A DNA stretch of 64,000 nt. Origin: JAFAGX01 sp963759875. GTDB lineage: Bacteria > Acidobacteriota > Terriglobia > Terriglobales > Acidobacteriaceae. The translations under genes were made by a program, and so were the position numbers. Below the pieces are notes generated by a model. It ran no database searches. It was not told the origin of the DNA and was given only the letters and a program-made list of their open reading frames with translations. Below, one piece after another: positions 10,127 to 20,400 of this stretch; position 1 is the first letter of the stretch; every line of letters begins with the position of its first letter. The DNA lies in assembly GCA_963759875.1 (NCBI GenBank), contig CAVXBB010000015.1:434001-498000 (forward strand), in the 5' to 3' direction.

Positions 10127-10139
10127 ATCGGACGTGCTC

Positions 10140-11231
10140 ATGGACCAGTCAACTCGCCCTGCATCAGCCAAGAACTTTGTAATCTGCCTATTGCTCTTCT
10201 GTGGACTGCTTCTCGTCTGCGCGGCAACAATCCAAGCCCAGAAGGAAGAGCCGCACATTCACGTCATCGTGGATCTTGTGCAGTTGAATGTGGCAGTCAC
10301 CGACAACAAGGGAAATTACATTACTGGCCTTCGGCCGCAGGATTTTCGCGTGAGTGAGGATGGAATTCCGCAGAAACTTGCAACCTTTTCCGAAGGAAAC
10401 GAAGCTACTCGCCGGGTAGTGGAGGCCACTACGGAGAACAAAAGCCCCGCGGACGGCAACGAAACCGAGTTGCCCGCGCAAGCTTCCGGAGAAACTCTTG
10501 GCTCGATCGTAGCTGGGGCCAGCGTATTCATCCTGTTTGATACCAGTAATTATATGTATCGTGGTTTTGTTTTCGCGCAGGACGCAATCGCCGATTTCGT
10601 CCGCTCGCTTGAGAACGCCGACAAAGTCGCGTTCTACTCATACAGCCGTAATCTTGCACGCGAGGCTGCCCTAACCGCCGACCGGGCTCAGGTTCTCCGT
10701 GGGGTGCGCACGACTGTGGCTGGAGATGACGCCGCCCTCTACAATTGCCTGCTGCTTACCGTTAAAGATGCGGCCCAATACACCGGGCGAAAAGTCATCG
10801 TCGTTTTCTCGAATGGGCCTGACAACGCCAGCATGGTTCCCCCTGAAGATGTGGCCGAATTGGCGCAATCCACGGGTATACCGATTTATATGATCAGTAC
10901 GCAGCAGGCCAGAATCGAGCCTGTCTCAACCGCAGTGTTCGAGCGCATGACCGCCGCGACGGGCGGCAAGGTTTATTTTGCAAAAGATTGGAAGGAAGAG
11001 AAGCGGGCGTTCGCGTCGATCAGGGATGACCTGGCGCATCTTTACTCGCTCAGCTATTATCCGCAACCGAATCCCAATCTGGGTTGGAGGACCATCAGCG
11101 TGAAGCTGGTTGGTGAGCACCTCAAGGGCTATCATATTCGCACGCGAAACGGGTATCGCCCTCAACCGACCCGGGTTACCACTACGGGTGGGAGCGCGGC
11201 CGGTGCGGTCTCCGAATCGGCTCCGCAGTAA
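10140..11231 (+). CDS. VWFA-related Acidobacterial-domain protein
   Basis: A 363-residue secreted protein. A signal peptide (hydrophobic segment VICLLLFCGLLLVCAATIQA) is followed by the segment IHVIVDLVQLNVAVTDNKG, then ITGLRPQDFRVSEDGIPQKL, which is the hallmark start of the VWFA-related Acidobacterial domain (TIGR03436-type). A von Willebrand A fold follows, with FILFDTSNYMYRG where DxSxS is expected; the second Ser of that MIDAS motif is changed. The fold ends in the conserved YSLSYYPQPNPNLGWRTISVKL strand pair. A GTG lies two codons upstream, but the ATG at 10140 is preferred. The gene sits 13 bp after the 1024-residue secreted orphan. These proteins are widespread in the phylum; a role in adhesion or protein interaction is inferred, not shown. 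Confidence 0.88.
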   Translation: MDQSTRPASAKNFVICLLLFCGLLLVCAATIQAQKEEPHIHVIVDLVQLNVAVTDNKGNYITGLRPQDFRVSEDGIPQKLATFSEGNEATRRVVEATTENKSPADGNETELPAQASGETLGSIVAGASVFILFDTSNYMYRGFVFAQDAIADFVRSLENADKVAFYSYSRNLAREAALTADRAQVLRGVRTTVAGDDAALYNCLLLTVKDAAQYTGRKVIVVFSNGPDNASMVPPEDVAELAQSTGIPIYMISTQQARIEPVSTAVFERMTAATGGKVYFAKDWKEEKRAFASIRDDLAHLYSLSYYPQPNPNLGWRTISVKLVGEHLKGYHIRTRNGYRPQPTRVTTTGGSAAGAVSESAPQ

Positions 11232-11309
11232 CTTGACAATCAGTTCTAACAGGCTCAGACTTCCAAACTTAGCTGGCTAGTTCTCGATCCCCTCGGCCGG
11301 AGGATAAAG

Positions 11310-11477
11310 ATGACTTACCTACTAAAGACATTGTTGCTGGACGATCAAGGGCAGGATATCGCGGAATATGCGGTAATGCTTGCAGTCATCCTCGTGCTAG
11401 TCGTCGGCACCGTCAGATTAATCGGCGGAAATGCGAACAATGTGTTTTCCGCAACCGCCAGCTCGATAGGCCAGTAA
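11310..11477 (+). CDS. Flp/Fap-type small pilin subunit (55 aa)
   Basis: A short gene with ATG at 11310, TAA at 11475-11477 and a good ribosome-binding site (GGAGG at 11299-11303). The product starts with a short basic N-terminus, then LLLDDQGQDIAEYAVMLAVI and a hydrophobic helix, and ends with FSATASSIGQ. The pattern of a small residue before a Glu/Tyr pair (AEY) and one long hydrophobic helix is characteristic of Flp-type IVb pilins. No Tad/Cpa assembly genes (ATPase, TadB/C, prepilin peptidase) are present in the window, so the pilus machinery must be elsewhere or this is an orphan pilin. The 144 bp downstream to the MFS gene show no further gene. Confidence 0.82.
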   Translation: MTYLLKTLLLDDQGQDIAEYAVMLAVILVLVVGTVRLIGGNANNVFSATASSIGQ

Positions 11478-11621
11478 CGCTCGCCCCACAACCTGTGGTT
11501 TACGGCGGAGTTTAGGCACCTCCTTCTCCATCAGCTGCCCGTGACCTGCTGCCCCGTTCCCATTAATTTCTTGTGACCTCAATCACCGAACCCGCGACGG
11601 CTGTGTCTTATAAGAGAGATA

Positions 11622-13238
11622 GTGCAACCAGAGCAGGATCAGCCCGTTAACCCCTGGGTGGTGACGTTTTCCGTGATGCTCGCTACTTTCATGGAAATTC
11701 TCGACACCACGGTTGTGAACGTTTCCATTCCGCACATTGCTGGCAACCTTGCAGCTTCCGTGGAAGAGGGCACTTGGGTCATCACTTCCTATCTGGTCTC
11801 AAACGCCATCGTTCTGCCCATTTCCGGCTGGCTGGCTAATCACATGGGCCGCAAGAAGCTGCTGCTGACTTGCGTCGCCGGTTTCACCCTGACCTCGTTG
11901 TGCTGCGGCTTAGCTAGCAGCCTCCCCTCCCTGATCTTCTTTCGCGTGCTTCAAGGCTTGACCGGAGGTGGACTGCAACCTCTCGCGCAGGCCATTCTCC
12001 TCGAAACCTTCCCAGAGAAAAAGCACGGGCAAGCAATGGCTGCTTTCAGCATCGGAATTCTGCTTGCTCCGATCATGGGTCCGACCCTTGGCGGCTGGAT
12101 CACCGACAATTACAGTTGGCGATGGATTTTCTATCTCAACTTGCCGGTCGGGGCCTTTTCTCTGATCATGATGAACCGCTTTGTCTTCGACCCACCTTAC
12201 ATTCGGCGCGCCGAGGGCCGCATTGACCTGTGGGGGATTGGCTTTCTCGCCCTGGGTTTCGGCACATTGCAGATCGTTCTGGATACGGGGCAGCGAAAAG
12301 ACTGGTTTGCGTCGAACTACATTCGAACATTCGCCGCATTATGCATAATCGGGCTAGTCTCGGTTGTCATCCGCGAACTGCGCGCAGCAAGCCCCGTGGT
12401 CGACCTGCGCGCGCTTGCAAATCGTTCTTTCAGCGCCGGAGTTTTTCTCATCAGCATATTGGGGTTCGTGCTCTATTCCAGTCTCGTGCTGATTCCTATT
12501 TATCTGCAAACGCTGCTGGGATATCCGGCGCTCAATGCCGGGCTCGCGATTTCTCCCCGCGGTCTTGGTGCTCTTGCGACGACTCCGTTAGCGGGTTACT
12601 TGACCGGCAAAACTGATGCGCGGAGATTGCTGGTGTTCGGGTTGCTTCTCGCCTCCTTCACTATGTTCAGTCTTTCCGGCCTCAACTTAAACGCCGGCTA
12701 TTGGGACATTTTCTGGCCCCAAGTAATTCAGGGTGTCGCGCTCAGTTTTCTCTTCATTCCCCTGATGACGCTCAGCATGGCCGGAATACCAAAGCAGAAG
12801 ATGGGCAACGCCACCAGCATTTATAACCTGATGCGAAATATCGGAGGGAGCCTCGGTATCGCCTGCATGACCACGTTCCTCTCCCGCCGTTCGCAGTTGC
12901 ACCAAAATCACCTGATTGGCAGAATCACGGCCGGTGATCTCACCACAAGAAGAATGTTGCAAGGCATGCAGAACTGGTTTCATTTGCACGGGTCTGACAA
13001 TTACACGGCCTCTCGTAAGGCTTTGGGAGCCATGTATGGAATGATGCAAGCACACGCCTCGATGCTCTCGTTCGTGGAGGCATTCTGGGTGATGGGCGTC
13101 ATGTTCTTGCTTATGTTGCCATTCGTTTTGCTGCTGCGAAATCCCCGGGCTAAGCAGCAACCGCCTTTTCCGCCACGTCTGCTAACGAAAGTAGAAATGC
13201 GTTCAGCGGCCGAAGAACAGCTGGCGCAAACTTTGTAG
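11622..13238 (+). CDS. DHA2-family MFS multidrug exporter (EmrB/QacA type)
   Basis: A 538-residue integral membrane protein with about 14 transmembrane helices. Motif A-like GWLANHMGRKKLLLT follows TM2. The DHA2 signatures are TFMEILDTTVVNVSIPHIAG in TM1, RVLQGLTGGGLQPLAQAILLE and GPTLGGWITDNYSWRWIFYLN. The start is a GTG at 11622 preceded by AGAGAGA. These proteins export drugs or toxic metabolites by proton antiport. In Gram-negatives they usually pair with a HlyD/EmrA adaptor and TolC, but no EmrA gene is adjacent here. A paralogue lies at 22004-23572 on the other strand. Confidence 0.9.
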   Translation: MQPEQDQPVNPWVVTFSVMLATFMEILDTTVVNVSIPHIAGNLAASVEEGTWVITSYLVSNAIVLPISGWLANHMGRKKLLLTCVAGFTLTSLCCGLASSLPSLIFFRVLQGLTGGGLQPLAQAILLETFPEKKHGQAMAAFSIGILLAPIMGPTLGGWITDNYSWRWIFYLNLPVGAFSLIMMNRFVFDPPYIRRAEGRIDLWGIGFLALGFGTLQIVLDTGQRKDWFASNYIRTFAALCIIGLVSVVIRELRAASPVVDLRALANRSFSAGVFLISILGFVLYSSLVLIPIYLQTLLGYPALNAGLAISPRGLGALATTPLAGYLTGKTDARRLLVFGLLLASFTMFSLSGLNLNAGYWDIFWPQVIQGVALSFLFIPLMTLSMAGIPKQKMGNATSIYNLMRNIGGSLGIACMTTFLSRRSQLHQNHLIGRITAGDLTTRRMLQGMQNWFHLHGSDNYTASRKALGAMYGMMQAHASMLSFVEAFWVMGVMFLLMLPFVLLLRNPRAKQQPPFPPRLLTKVEMRSAAEEQLAQTL

Positions 13239-13273
13239 GCGCATGAATGCCGCACGGCTTCAAGGGATCAGGC

Positions 13274-13623
13274 TTAGGACTGCCGGGTATCCCGCCTTAC
13301 TAATGCCGCGTCCAGAAAGAAACCTAGTCCTAACGTCAGCGGAATGACTCCAAACGCCGCTGCAACCCATGCATTCGCTTCTACGCGCGCAATGAAGCCG
13401 AACGTAATCATGTAGCCGAGCGCCGTCGCTATCAGCAGGATTCCCCAGCGCCGCGATTGTGCGATCGGCGAAAGCTCAGGCTGCAAACCGATATCGATGC
13501 CTCGTGCTAGCGCTGCGAGGCGTTCCTCGGTTCGCAGTTTTCGCACTCGATAATAGGTATACATTCCTGCTACTGGAATCCCGAAAAACTGATCACTGCA
13601 ACCAGCCCTGTAAGGTCGTCCAT
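13274..13623 (-). CDS. Small DUF6249-like membrane protein, frameshifted
   Basis: The readable C-terminal part contains FFGIPVAGMYTYYRVRKLRT, then EERLAALARGIDI, then two hydrophobic helices (LLIATALGYMITFGFI and AAFGVIPLTLGLGFFL). This is the layout of the small DUF6249-type membrane proteins. The natural start is the ATG at 13623, preceded by GCGAGGTG, encoding MDDLTGLVAVIS. That frame leaves the family reading at a run of five A on the + strand (13584-13588) and soon stops. One extra base in the run would join MDDLTGLVAVIS to FFGIPVAG and give a normal product of about 116 residues. Either the gene is broken or a base was lost in sequencing. Function unknown. Confidence 0.6.
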
Positions 13624-13727
13624 AGGCACCTCGCTCCAGCATTAAGCGTGTATCCCGACATTCCTAGCTACGAAACGCGGACAACGAAAGTTCCACTTAC
13701 CTCTCCAAAGTGTTACCATCGCGCGTC

Positions 13728-15020
13728 ATGGAACTGAAACATCGCTGTTTGCCTGTAGCTTTTATTCTTTGCCTTGCTGCCACTCCCATCGCGATCTCAC
13801 AATCCAAAACGAGTCCCCAGGTCACGATCCTGCGCGCGGCTCGTTTGTTGGACATCGAGAATGGAAAAATCGTCTCGCCTGGCGAAGTTCTTGTGCAGGG
13901 CGAGCGCATCGCGGAAGTTGGCTCTTCCGTGAAACACCCACCCGGTGCTGAAAGCATCGATCTCGGCGATACGACGTTGATGCCCGGCCTCATTGACGCT
14001 CACATACATCTGTTCCTTCATCCCGGTGCAGAAGATTTGCAAACCGTGGAAGAGTCCGTGCCGCAGCGAACCATCACGGCGTTAACGGCAGCACGCGACG
14101 ATCTGATGGCCGGTTTTACCGCCGAGCGTGACATGGGAACTGAAGGCGCCGGCTCCGCCGACACTGCGGTTCGCAACTCGATTAACGACGGGTTGTATCC
14201 GGGGCCGCGCCTCCGCATCAGCGGCAACGCCATTGATATTCTCGGCGGACACGAAGATGCCATCAATTTCAATCCCGCCCAGCATGTACTCTCAAACGCC
14301 ACCTACGCGAATAATACGAATGAAATCATCGAGGCCATTCGCGAAGAATTGAAAGAAGGCGCCGATTTCATCAAGATGTACCAAACCGGCCCCGACACAG
14401 TTCAGGATGGCAAACTGCATACGCCATATCAGTACACCGAAGCTGAGCTTGCCGCAGCGGTTCACGAGACCGCCCGCGTTGGCAAGCATGTTGCAGTCCA
14501 TGCGACCGGCGAACCGGGCGCGCTTTACGCTGTGCAGGCTGGGGTCGCGTCCATTGATCACGCCATCCAACTCAGCGACGAGACCATGCGCCTGATGCGG
14601 GAAAAGCAGATTCCTGCCGTTCCCACACTGACGATCTTTGAATATTTCGCCGAGCACGCGGGTTCGCCGGCTGCCGCTGCTCGCGATCGTGTTTTATTCG
14701 ATTTGCATATGAAGGAAATTTCCAGACAACTTGCGGCGGGTGTTCCCATGGCGATCGGTTCTGATGTCGGCCCATTCCCGCACGGAACTCAAGCTCGTGA
14801 ATTTGTGCTCATGGTCCAAGCCGGAATGAAGCCCCTTGACGCATTGCAAGCCGATTTGCTGAATGGTGCGAAACTGCTGGGCTGGGAAGGACAGATTGGC
14901 GCGCTCAAGCCCGGCTACTTCGCAGATATCGTTGCTGTTCCCGGTGATCCGCTAAAAGATATCAGCGCGTTGCAGAATGTAAAGTTTGTGATGAAGAACG
15001 GCGTCGTTTACAAGAAATAA
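13728..15020 (+). CDS. Secreted amidohydrolase (imidazolonepropionase/prolidase-like)
   Basis: A 430-residue metal-dependent hydrolase with a signal peptide (LKHRCLPVAFILCLAATPIA). The fold begins with the beta-sandwich segment VTILRAARLLDIENGKI and then the metal-binding DAHIHL. A candidate bridging lysine lies in ADFIKMYQTG. Further metal ligands are the His in VAVHATGEPG, the His in SIDHAIQL and the Asp in GSDVGPF. This matches the Xaa-Pro dipeptidase-like secreted amidohydrolases that follow peptidases in Acidobacteriota. ATG 13728 is preferred over the GTG at 13710 because the signal peptide follows immediately. It is 43 bp upstream of an M28 peptidase gene, suggesting joint processing of extracellular peptides. 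Substrate unknown. Confidence 0.85.
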   Translation: MELKHRCLPVAFILCLAATPIAISQSKTSPQVTILRAARLLDIENGKIVSPGEVLVQGERIAEVGSSVKHPPGAESIDLGDTTLMPGLIDAHIHLFLHPGAEDLQTVEESVPQRTITALTAARDDLMAGFTAERDMGTEGAGSADTAVRNSINDGLYPGPRLRISGNAIDILGGHEDAINFNPAQHVLSNATYANNTNEIIEAIREELKEGADFIKMYQTGPDTVQDGKLHTPYQYTEAELAAAVHETARVGKHVAVHATGEPGALYAVQAGVASIDHAIQLSDETMRLMREKQIPAVPTLTIFEYFAEHAGSPAAAARDRVLFDLHMKEISRQLAAGVPMAIGSDVGPFPHGTQAREFVLMVQAGMKPLDALQADLLNGAKLLGWEGQIGALKPGYFADIVAVPGDPLKDISALQNVKFVMKNGVVYKK

Positions 15021-15063
15021 TCACGTACTCAGCGATGTTTTCACCAAGGAGGTCTGCTTCCTG

Positions 15064-17340
15064 ATGTTTCGCACCCGCTTAGTATTTTTCGCAGTCATTT
15101 CTACTACCGTCATGTTGGGTCAAACCACCTCGCCTACCGAGTCGCCACGGCTCGCGGGCTACTCGGCGAACTCTTCCACCAGCGAACTCACCTGGGAAAA
15201 GAAACTTCAGGATGGCATCGTTGCCGAGAACCTGCGCGCGAGCATGCAGCGTCTGAGCGCGCGTCCGCACCACGTGGGATCGCCTTATGACCAGGACAAT
15301 TCGCAATGGATCCTGGCCAAATTCAAAGACGCAGGCTTTGACGCCCACATCGAGACCTTTCAGGTTCTTTTCCCCACTCCCAAAGAGCGTATCGTCGAGT
15401 TGGTTGAGCCGACGCATTTTCGTGCGAAACTGCAGGAGCCGGCTGTCGCTGTCGATCCAACTTCCAACCAAACTGCCGAGCAGTTGCCCACGTATAACGC
15501 ATACTCAATCGATGGCGACGTCACTGCGCCTCTTATCTACGTCAATTACGGCAATCGCGAAGACTACGACCAACTCGATCGCCTTGGCATTTCGGTGAAA
15601 GGCGCAATCGTGATTGCCCGCTACGGTGAAGGATGGCGCGGGATCAAGCCGAAAGTTGCCGGGGAGCACGGTGCTATCGGTTGCATTATCTATTCCGATC
15701 CCAAAGACGATGGCTATTTCGAGGGCGACGAATACCCGAAAGGTGGATGGCGTCCGCGTGAAGGCGTGCAGCGCGGCAGTGTCATGGACACGGATTATCC
15801 TGGCGATCCGCTAACGCCGGGCGTTGGAGCGACCGCAGATGCCAAGCGGCTTTCGATCAAGGAAGCGAAAACGATTACTAAGATTCCCGTGCTCCCAATC
15901 TCGTGGGGCGATGCGGAGCCTCTGTTATCCGCGTTGCAGGGAGCGGTTGCTCCGGATGCGTGGCGCGGCGGCTTGCCAATTACGTATCACGTTGGTCCCG
16001 GTCCCGCGAAAGTGCATTTGAAAGTCGTTTCCAACTGGGATTTGAAACCTGTGAACGACGTGATTGCGACGATGCGCGGGTCTGAGGCGAGCGACGAATG
16101 GGTTATTCGTGGCAATCATTACGACGCGTGGGTCAACGGCGCCGATGATCCCATCTCCGGCATGGTTACCGTTCTGGAAGAAGCGCGCATGCTGGGTGAG
16201 TTGCACAAACAAGGCTGGAACCCGAAGCGGACTATCATTTACTGCGCCTGGGACGGCGAAGAGCCTGGACTGCTCGGTTCAACCGAGTGGGTGGAAACGC
16301 ATCATGATGATCTTCAAAAACATGCCGTCGCCTACATCAACTCGGACAGTAATGGCCGTGGTTATCTTTACTCGGGCGGCACACATGATTTGCAGCATTT
16401 CATGAATGACATAGCCAGTGAGATTCAGGATCCGGAGAAACACTTTTCGGTCCGGCAGCGTGCCCACCTTCGGCAAATTGCGAGGACAACGAATACCGAA
16501 GAGCGAAGCGAAATACGCAAGAGCACCGATTTCAGAATCAATGCGCTGGGCGACGGCTCCGATTACACCGCATTTCAGGACTACGCGGGGATTTCATCTC
16601 TGAATATCGGTTTCGGCGGCGAGAATGACGCGGACGCCTACCATTCCATTTACGACGATTTCTATTGGTACACCCATTTCGTAGATACCGATTTTTCTTA
16701 CGGCCGCGCGCTCGCGCAAACTGGAGGGACCGCGATTATGCGGCTGGCCGATGCCGAGATTATTCCTTACGAGTACAACGGTCAGGCGGACACCATTGCC
16801 CGATACGTCAAAGAATTGCAAAAACTGCTCAAAGACAAGCAGGATGAAATCAGCGAGCGCAATCTTGAGCTGAAAGAAGGCGTGTTCACCGCGACTTCTG
16901 ATCCGCGCAGAACTTATGTTCCTCCGCCGGCGAAACCCGTTCCGCCGTTCATGAACTTCGCGCCTCTGCAAAATGGAGTTGAGGCGATCAAGAAAAGTGC
17001 TGAGCGATATGAGGCTGCATTTGCGAAATGGCAAGCGAGTCGAACCGATTTGCCGGCGTCCACCGTGGCCGCACTAAACGCCGATCTCATGGAGATTCCG
17101 CGAACCTTCCTGACCGAGCGCGGTTTGCCCGAACGCCCCTGGTTCAAGAATCAGGTGTATGCGCCGGGCGCATACACCGGGTACGGCGCCAAGCCGATGG
17201 CGGCCGTTCGTGAGTACATGGACCAGGAAAAATGGAAAGAAGCCGACGCCCAGGTTCCGATGGTTGGCCAGGTTCTGGAAAATGTGGCCGCCGCGATTTC
17301 GAAGGCCGCTGACGATCTGGAGAAAACCGAAGGACGCTGA
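15064..17340 (+). CDS. Secreted M28-family metallopeptidase, glutamate carboxypeptidase II-like
   Basis: A 758-residue protein with a signal peptide and a strong ribosome-binding site (AAGGAGG at 15047-15053). It has the three-part architecture of glutamate carboxypeptidase II/transferrin-receptor-like peptidases. A PA domain (about 120-280, LGISVKGAIVIARYGEGWRG) is inserted before a zinc aminopeptidase domain. The expected two-zinc ligands are visible: His in RGNHYDAW, Asp in GADDPISG, Glu-Glu in AWDGEEPGLLG, Asp in YINSDSNGRG and His in DADAYHSIYDDF. A C-terminal helical dimerisation domain (about 620-750) completes it. It probably releases C-terminal Glu/Asp or small peptides in the periplasm. 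It follows the amidohydrolase on the same strand. Confidence 0.9.
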   Translation: MFRTRLVFFAVISTTVMLGQTTSPTESPRLAGYSANSSTSELTWEKKLQDGIVAENLRASMQRLSARPHHVGSPYDQDNSQWILAKFKDAGFDAHIETFQVLFPTPKERIVELVEPTHFRAKLQEPAVAVDPTSNQTAEQLPTYNAYSIDGDVTAPLIYVNYGNREDYDQLDRLGISVKGAIVIARYGEGWRGIKPKVAGEHGAIGCIIYSDPKDDGYFEGDEYPKGGWRPREGVQRGSVMDTDYPGDPLTPGVGATADAKRLSIKEAKTITKIPVLPISWGDAEPLLSALQGAVAPDAWRGGLPITYHVGPGPAKVHLKVVSNWDLKPVNDVIATMRGSEASDEWVIRGNHYDAWVNGADDPISGMVTVLEEARMLGELHKQGWNPKRTIIYCAWDGEEPGLLGSTEWVETHHDDLQKHAVAYINSDSNGRGYLYSGGTHDLQHFMNDIASEIQDPEKHFSVRQRAHLRQIARTTNTEERSEIRKSTDFRINALGDGSDYTAFQDYAGISSLNIGFGGENDADAYHSIYDDFYWYTHFVDTDFSYGRALAQTGGTAIMRLADAEIIPYEYNGQADTIARYVKELQKLLKDKQDEISERNLELKEGVFTATSDPRRTYVPPPAKPVPPFMNFAPLQNGVEAIKKSAERYEAAFAKWQASRTDLPASTVAALNADLMEIPRTFLTERGLPERPWFKNQVYAPGAYTGYGAKPMAAVREYMDQEKWKEADAQVPMVGQVLENVAAAISKAADDLEKTEGR

Positions 17341-17354
17341 AACGAGTCATGTGG

Positions 17355-17376
17355 GGACAGCCGCTCTCGGCTGTCC
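17355..17376. repeat. Intergenic palindrome, copy 1
   Basis: A perfect 22-bp inverted repeat whose arms read GGACAGCCG and CGGCTGTCC around CTCT. It lies 15 bp after the stop of the M28 peptidase and before the convergent Vps10-like gene. A near-identical element occurs at 45452-45475. It could act as a bidirectional terminator stem, although no U-run follows, or belong to a dispersed palindromic repeat family. Confidence 0.7.
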
Positions 17377-17429
17377 GGTCGAGGAGTTGGCGGCCCCACC
17401 CTGCGCGGTTTTCGAAGGGTGGGAACTAT

Positions 17430-20400
17430 CTACTCCTCATCCCCCTGTTGTTCCGAAACCTGAGGATTCGCTTCGACCCGCAGCTCCGGCAACCCCGCTC
17501 CACGCAGCACATCGTTCAGCGCCGTAACGTCAGTTTTCTTGAAATCCTCCCAGCGCTTCTTCAAGTTTGCGGCATCTTGCTCCACAGTCTTGGTGCCATC
17601 ATTTTCAGCAACGGTGGGAGTTACATCCGCCTTGCCTACATCTGCGTACAGCGTACTGATCGCGCTATTCACGCTCTTTAGCGTCAACTCCGGCGTTGTC
17701 GGCAAAATTTGCCCGGAGCCTTCGGCCAGCATCTTCAACTTCCTCTTGAATGCCTCGACCGCTTCTGCCGCAGATCCACGTGGTTTGAGCTGGTCCACTT
17801 GTTCTCGGATCGATTGTGCCTGAATGACGACCTCGGAATTGCTGGTGAGCAGCGACGCCAATTGTGTTTCCAGATTGAACATCTGCTGCAACCCGGCTGG
17901 CGACGTTTTCACCCGCGGATCCATTTTCACGGTCAAGGGGGCGGTGAAACTCTGGCCATTCATGGTAAGCCGAACCGTGTAGTTTCCCGGCAGAGCATGC
18001 GGTCCCTGTGGCTGCCGTGGTGTGCCGTGCGGCACCGCGGAAATTGGGTACGAATGTCGCGTCGCGGTTGGTGCGGGATAGTGCAAATCCCAAACCAAGC
18101 GATGCATCCCTGCCGAGGTTTGTATAACCTCCGGCCGTTTCACCCAGTAAATTGGAACCAATTGCTTCGCAAGCTCGGCGTCTGTGAGTACGGGCTTTTC
18201 ATCGCTCGAATACCGCCGCACCAGTTTGCCTTGGTTATCGAGCACTTCAATGGTGACGGGACCCGCAGCTTGCTTTGCAAGAAAATAATCGATAACTGCG
18301 CCATTGGGCGGGTTTTCTGCCATGGGTTCGTCCGGCGGAATCGGCGTGTCCGGCCATGTGCTTCTGCGAACACGGTAAGCCGGGGCTAGTTTGAACAGTA
18401 CTGCTTCCGATTTTGCCGTCGCTTCGTTGACCTGGCGCAAGGGCGTGATGTCGTCCAGGATCCAGAACGCTCGTCCATGCGTGCTGACGATCAGATCATC
18501 TTCGTGAATCCACAAGTCGCGCATCGAGGTGTGCGGCAGGTTCAATTGCAGTGATTGCCAATGATCGCCATCATCAAACGAAACCCAAACGGCATTCTCC
18601 GTTCCTGCGAACAACAATCCCTTTCGAACTGGATCTTCACGCACCGTATCGGCCGGACCATCTGGTAGCCCGTTAACAATTAGCTGCCACGTCTTGCCGC
18701 CGTCGTGCGTGCGATAGATGTAGGGATGAAGGTCATCGATGCGGAAACGGCTCACGGACGCGTAGGCTGATTGATCATCGAAATGCGAGGCTTCGATTTG
18801 AGTGACCTTGCTCCAGGGAGTGAGTTCAGGCGGCGTGATGTTACTCCAATTTTTGCCGCCATCGGGCGTGATCCAGATCAAACCATCGTCAGTTCCCGCC
18901 CAAATCCTATTCACATTTTGGAACGACGGCGCGAGCGAGTAAATCACGCCACGCTGCTTTGCCGCCTCCGGATTTATTGAGAGCAGGGGACCGATGCTCG
19001 GCGGAGCGACGGGATTTGCCCGCGAAAGATCGGGGCTGATCGTCTGCCACGTCTTGCCGCCATCGGTGGTTTTGAAAAGAACATTCGTGGCGTAATACAG
19101 AATATGCGGATCGACCCGCGAGAACATCACCGGCTCGGTCCGATCCGCCCGATACTTTCCGCTGCGCACCGGTATCGGCGTAATGTTTTCTACTTGCTCC
19201 GTATCCCAGTGGTATCTGGAAACCTCGGTCCTGCCTCCGCCATAAATGATCTTGGGATCAAGCGGATCGGGAGCCGCGTAGCCGTATTCGATCACCCCCA
19301 CCGGGCGCCAATCGCGGTTCAAAATCTCGCCATAATTGCCGCGGCTTGAAACGCAAACCGATCCGCTCTCCTGTTGCCCGCTGCAAACCTTGTAAGGAAA
19401 TTCGTCGGTAACCGCGACGTGATAAAGCTGTGCCGTCGGCTGGTTGAACCACGAACTCCAGGCCTGCCCGCCATTGACGGTGACAACCGCTCCCTGATCG
19501 CTGACCAGCAGAATAATGTTTGGATCATTGGGGTTGATCCAGAGATTCTGGTAGTCATCGCCTCCTGGCGCACCCCGAATGCTGGTCCAGGTCTTGCCGC
19601 CATCCGTGGACCGCATGGTCACAATGCTGGCGCTGTAAACCACGTCAGGATTTTTAGGATCGACTTTCGGTACCGGCAGATCACCACCGCCAATGCGCAT
19701 TGCCGGCCGTGGATCATTGGTTACGCGATACCAGTTCTCTCCGGCATCATCGGAGCGATAAAGGCAGAGTCCAGCGCCTGACTCATACTCTCCCTTTTGC
19801 GTTGTCGCAACCGTGGCGTAAAGCCGGTCGGGCTCACTGGCTGCAATGGCCAAATTGATCTGCACAATTTCCGGCAGGCCATTCGCGAGCTGCTTCCAGG
19901 TGTTGCCACCATCGATCGATTTGAATAACCCACCGCCCGTTCCCGCAAAAATATTGTTGTCCTCCCAAGGGCCTTCTCTCACTTGCCACAGCGCCGCGTA
20001 AAGCACATTGGGATTGGAGGGATCCATTGCGATATCGGAGCCGCCGGTGTTTTCATCCTTGTACAGGACCTTCTGCCAACTCACGCCGCCATCGGTCGAG
20101 CGAAAAATTCCGCGCTCTTCGTTGGGACCGTAAGGATGGCCGAGCACAGCAGTAAATAACCGGTTCGGATCATGCGGATCCACGACCAGTGCTGGAATCT
20201 GCTCGGCGTCATGCAGTCCCAGATGCGTCCACGTTTCACCGGCGTCCGTGGATTTGTAAATTCCGTCTCCGATGGCCAGATCCGGGCGATGCAATCCTTC
20301 ACCGCTAGCTACGTAAATAATGTTTGGATCCGAAGCTGCCACCGCGATTGCGCCGATCGATTGCGTCGGCTGCGAATCGAATATGGAATGCCAGGTTCGC

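Noticed and set aside
17709..18389. Long + strand open frame (226 codons) within the Vps10-like gene
   Set aside because: Antisense shadow of a gene with nine Asp-box motifs; no ribosome-binding site or recognisable domain.
19021..20110. Repeated CTTGCCGCCATC-type stretches suggesting a DNA repeat array
   Set aside because: They encode the recurring Asp-box (DGGKTW) motifs of the Vps10-like protein, so they reflect protein repeats, not a CRISPR or tandem DNA repeat.
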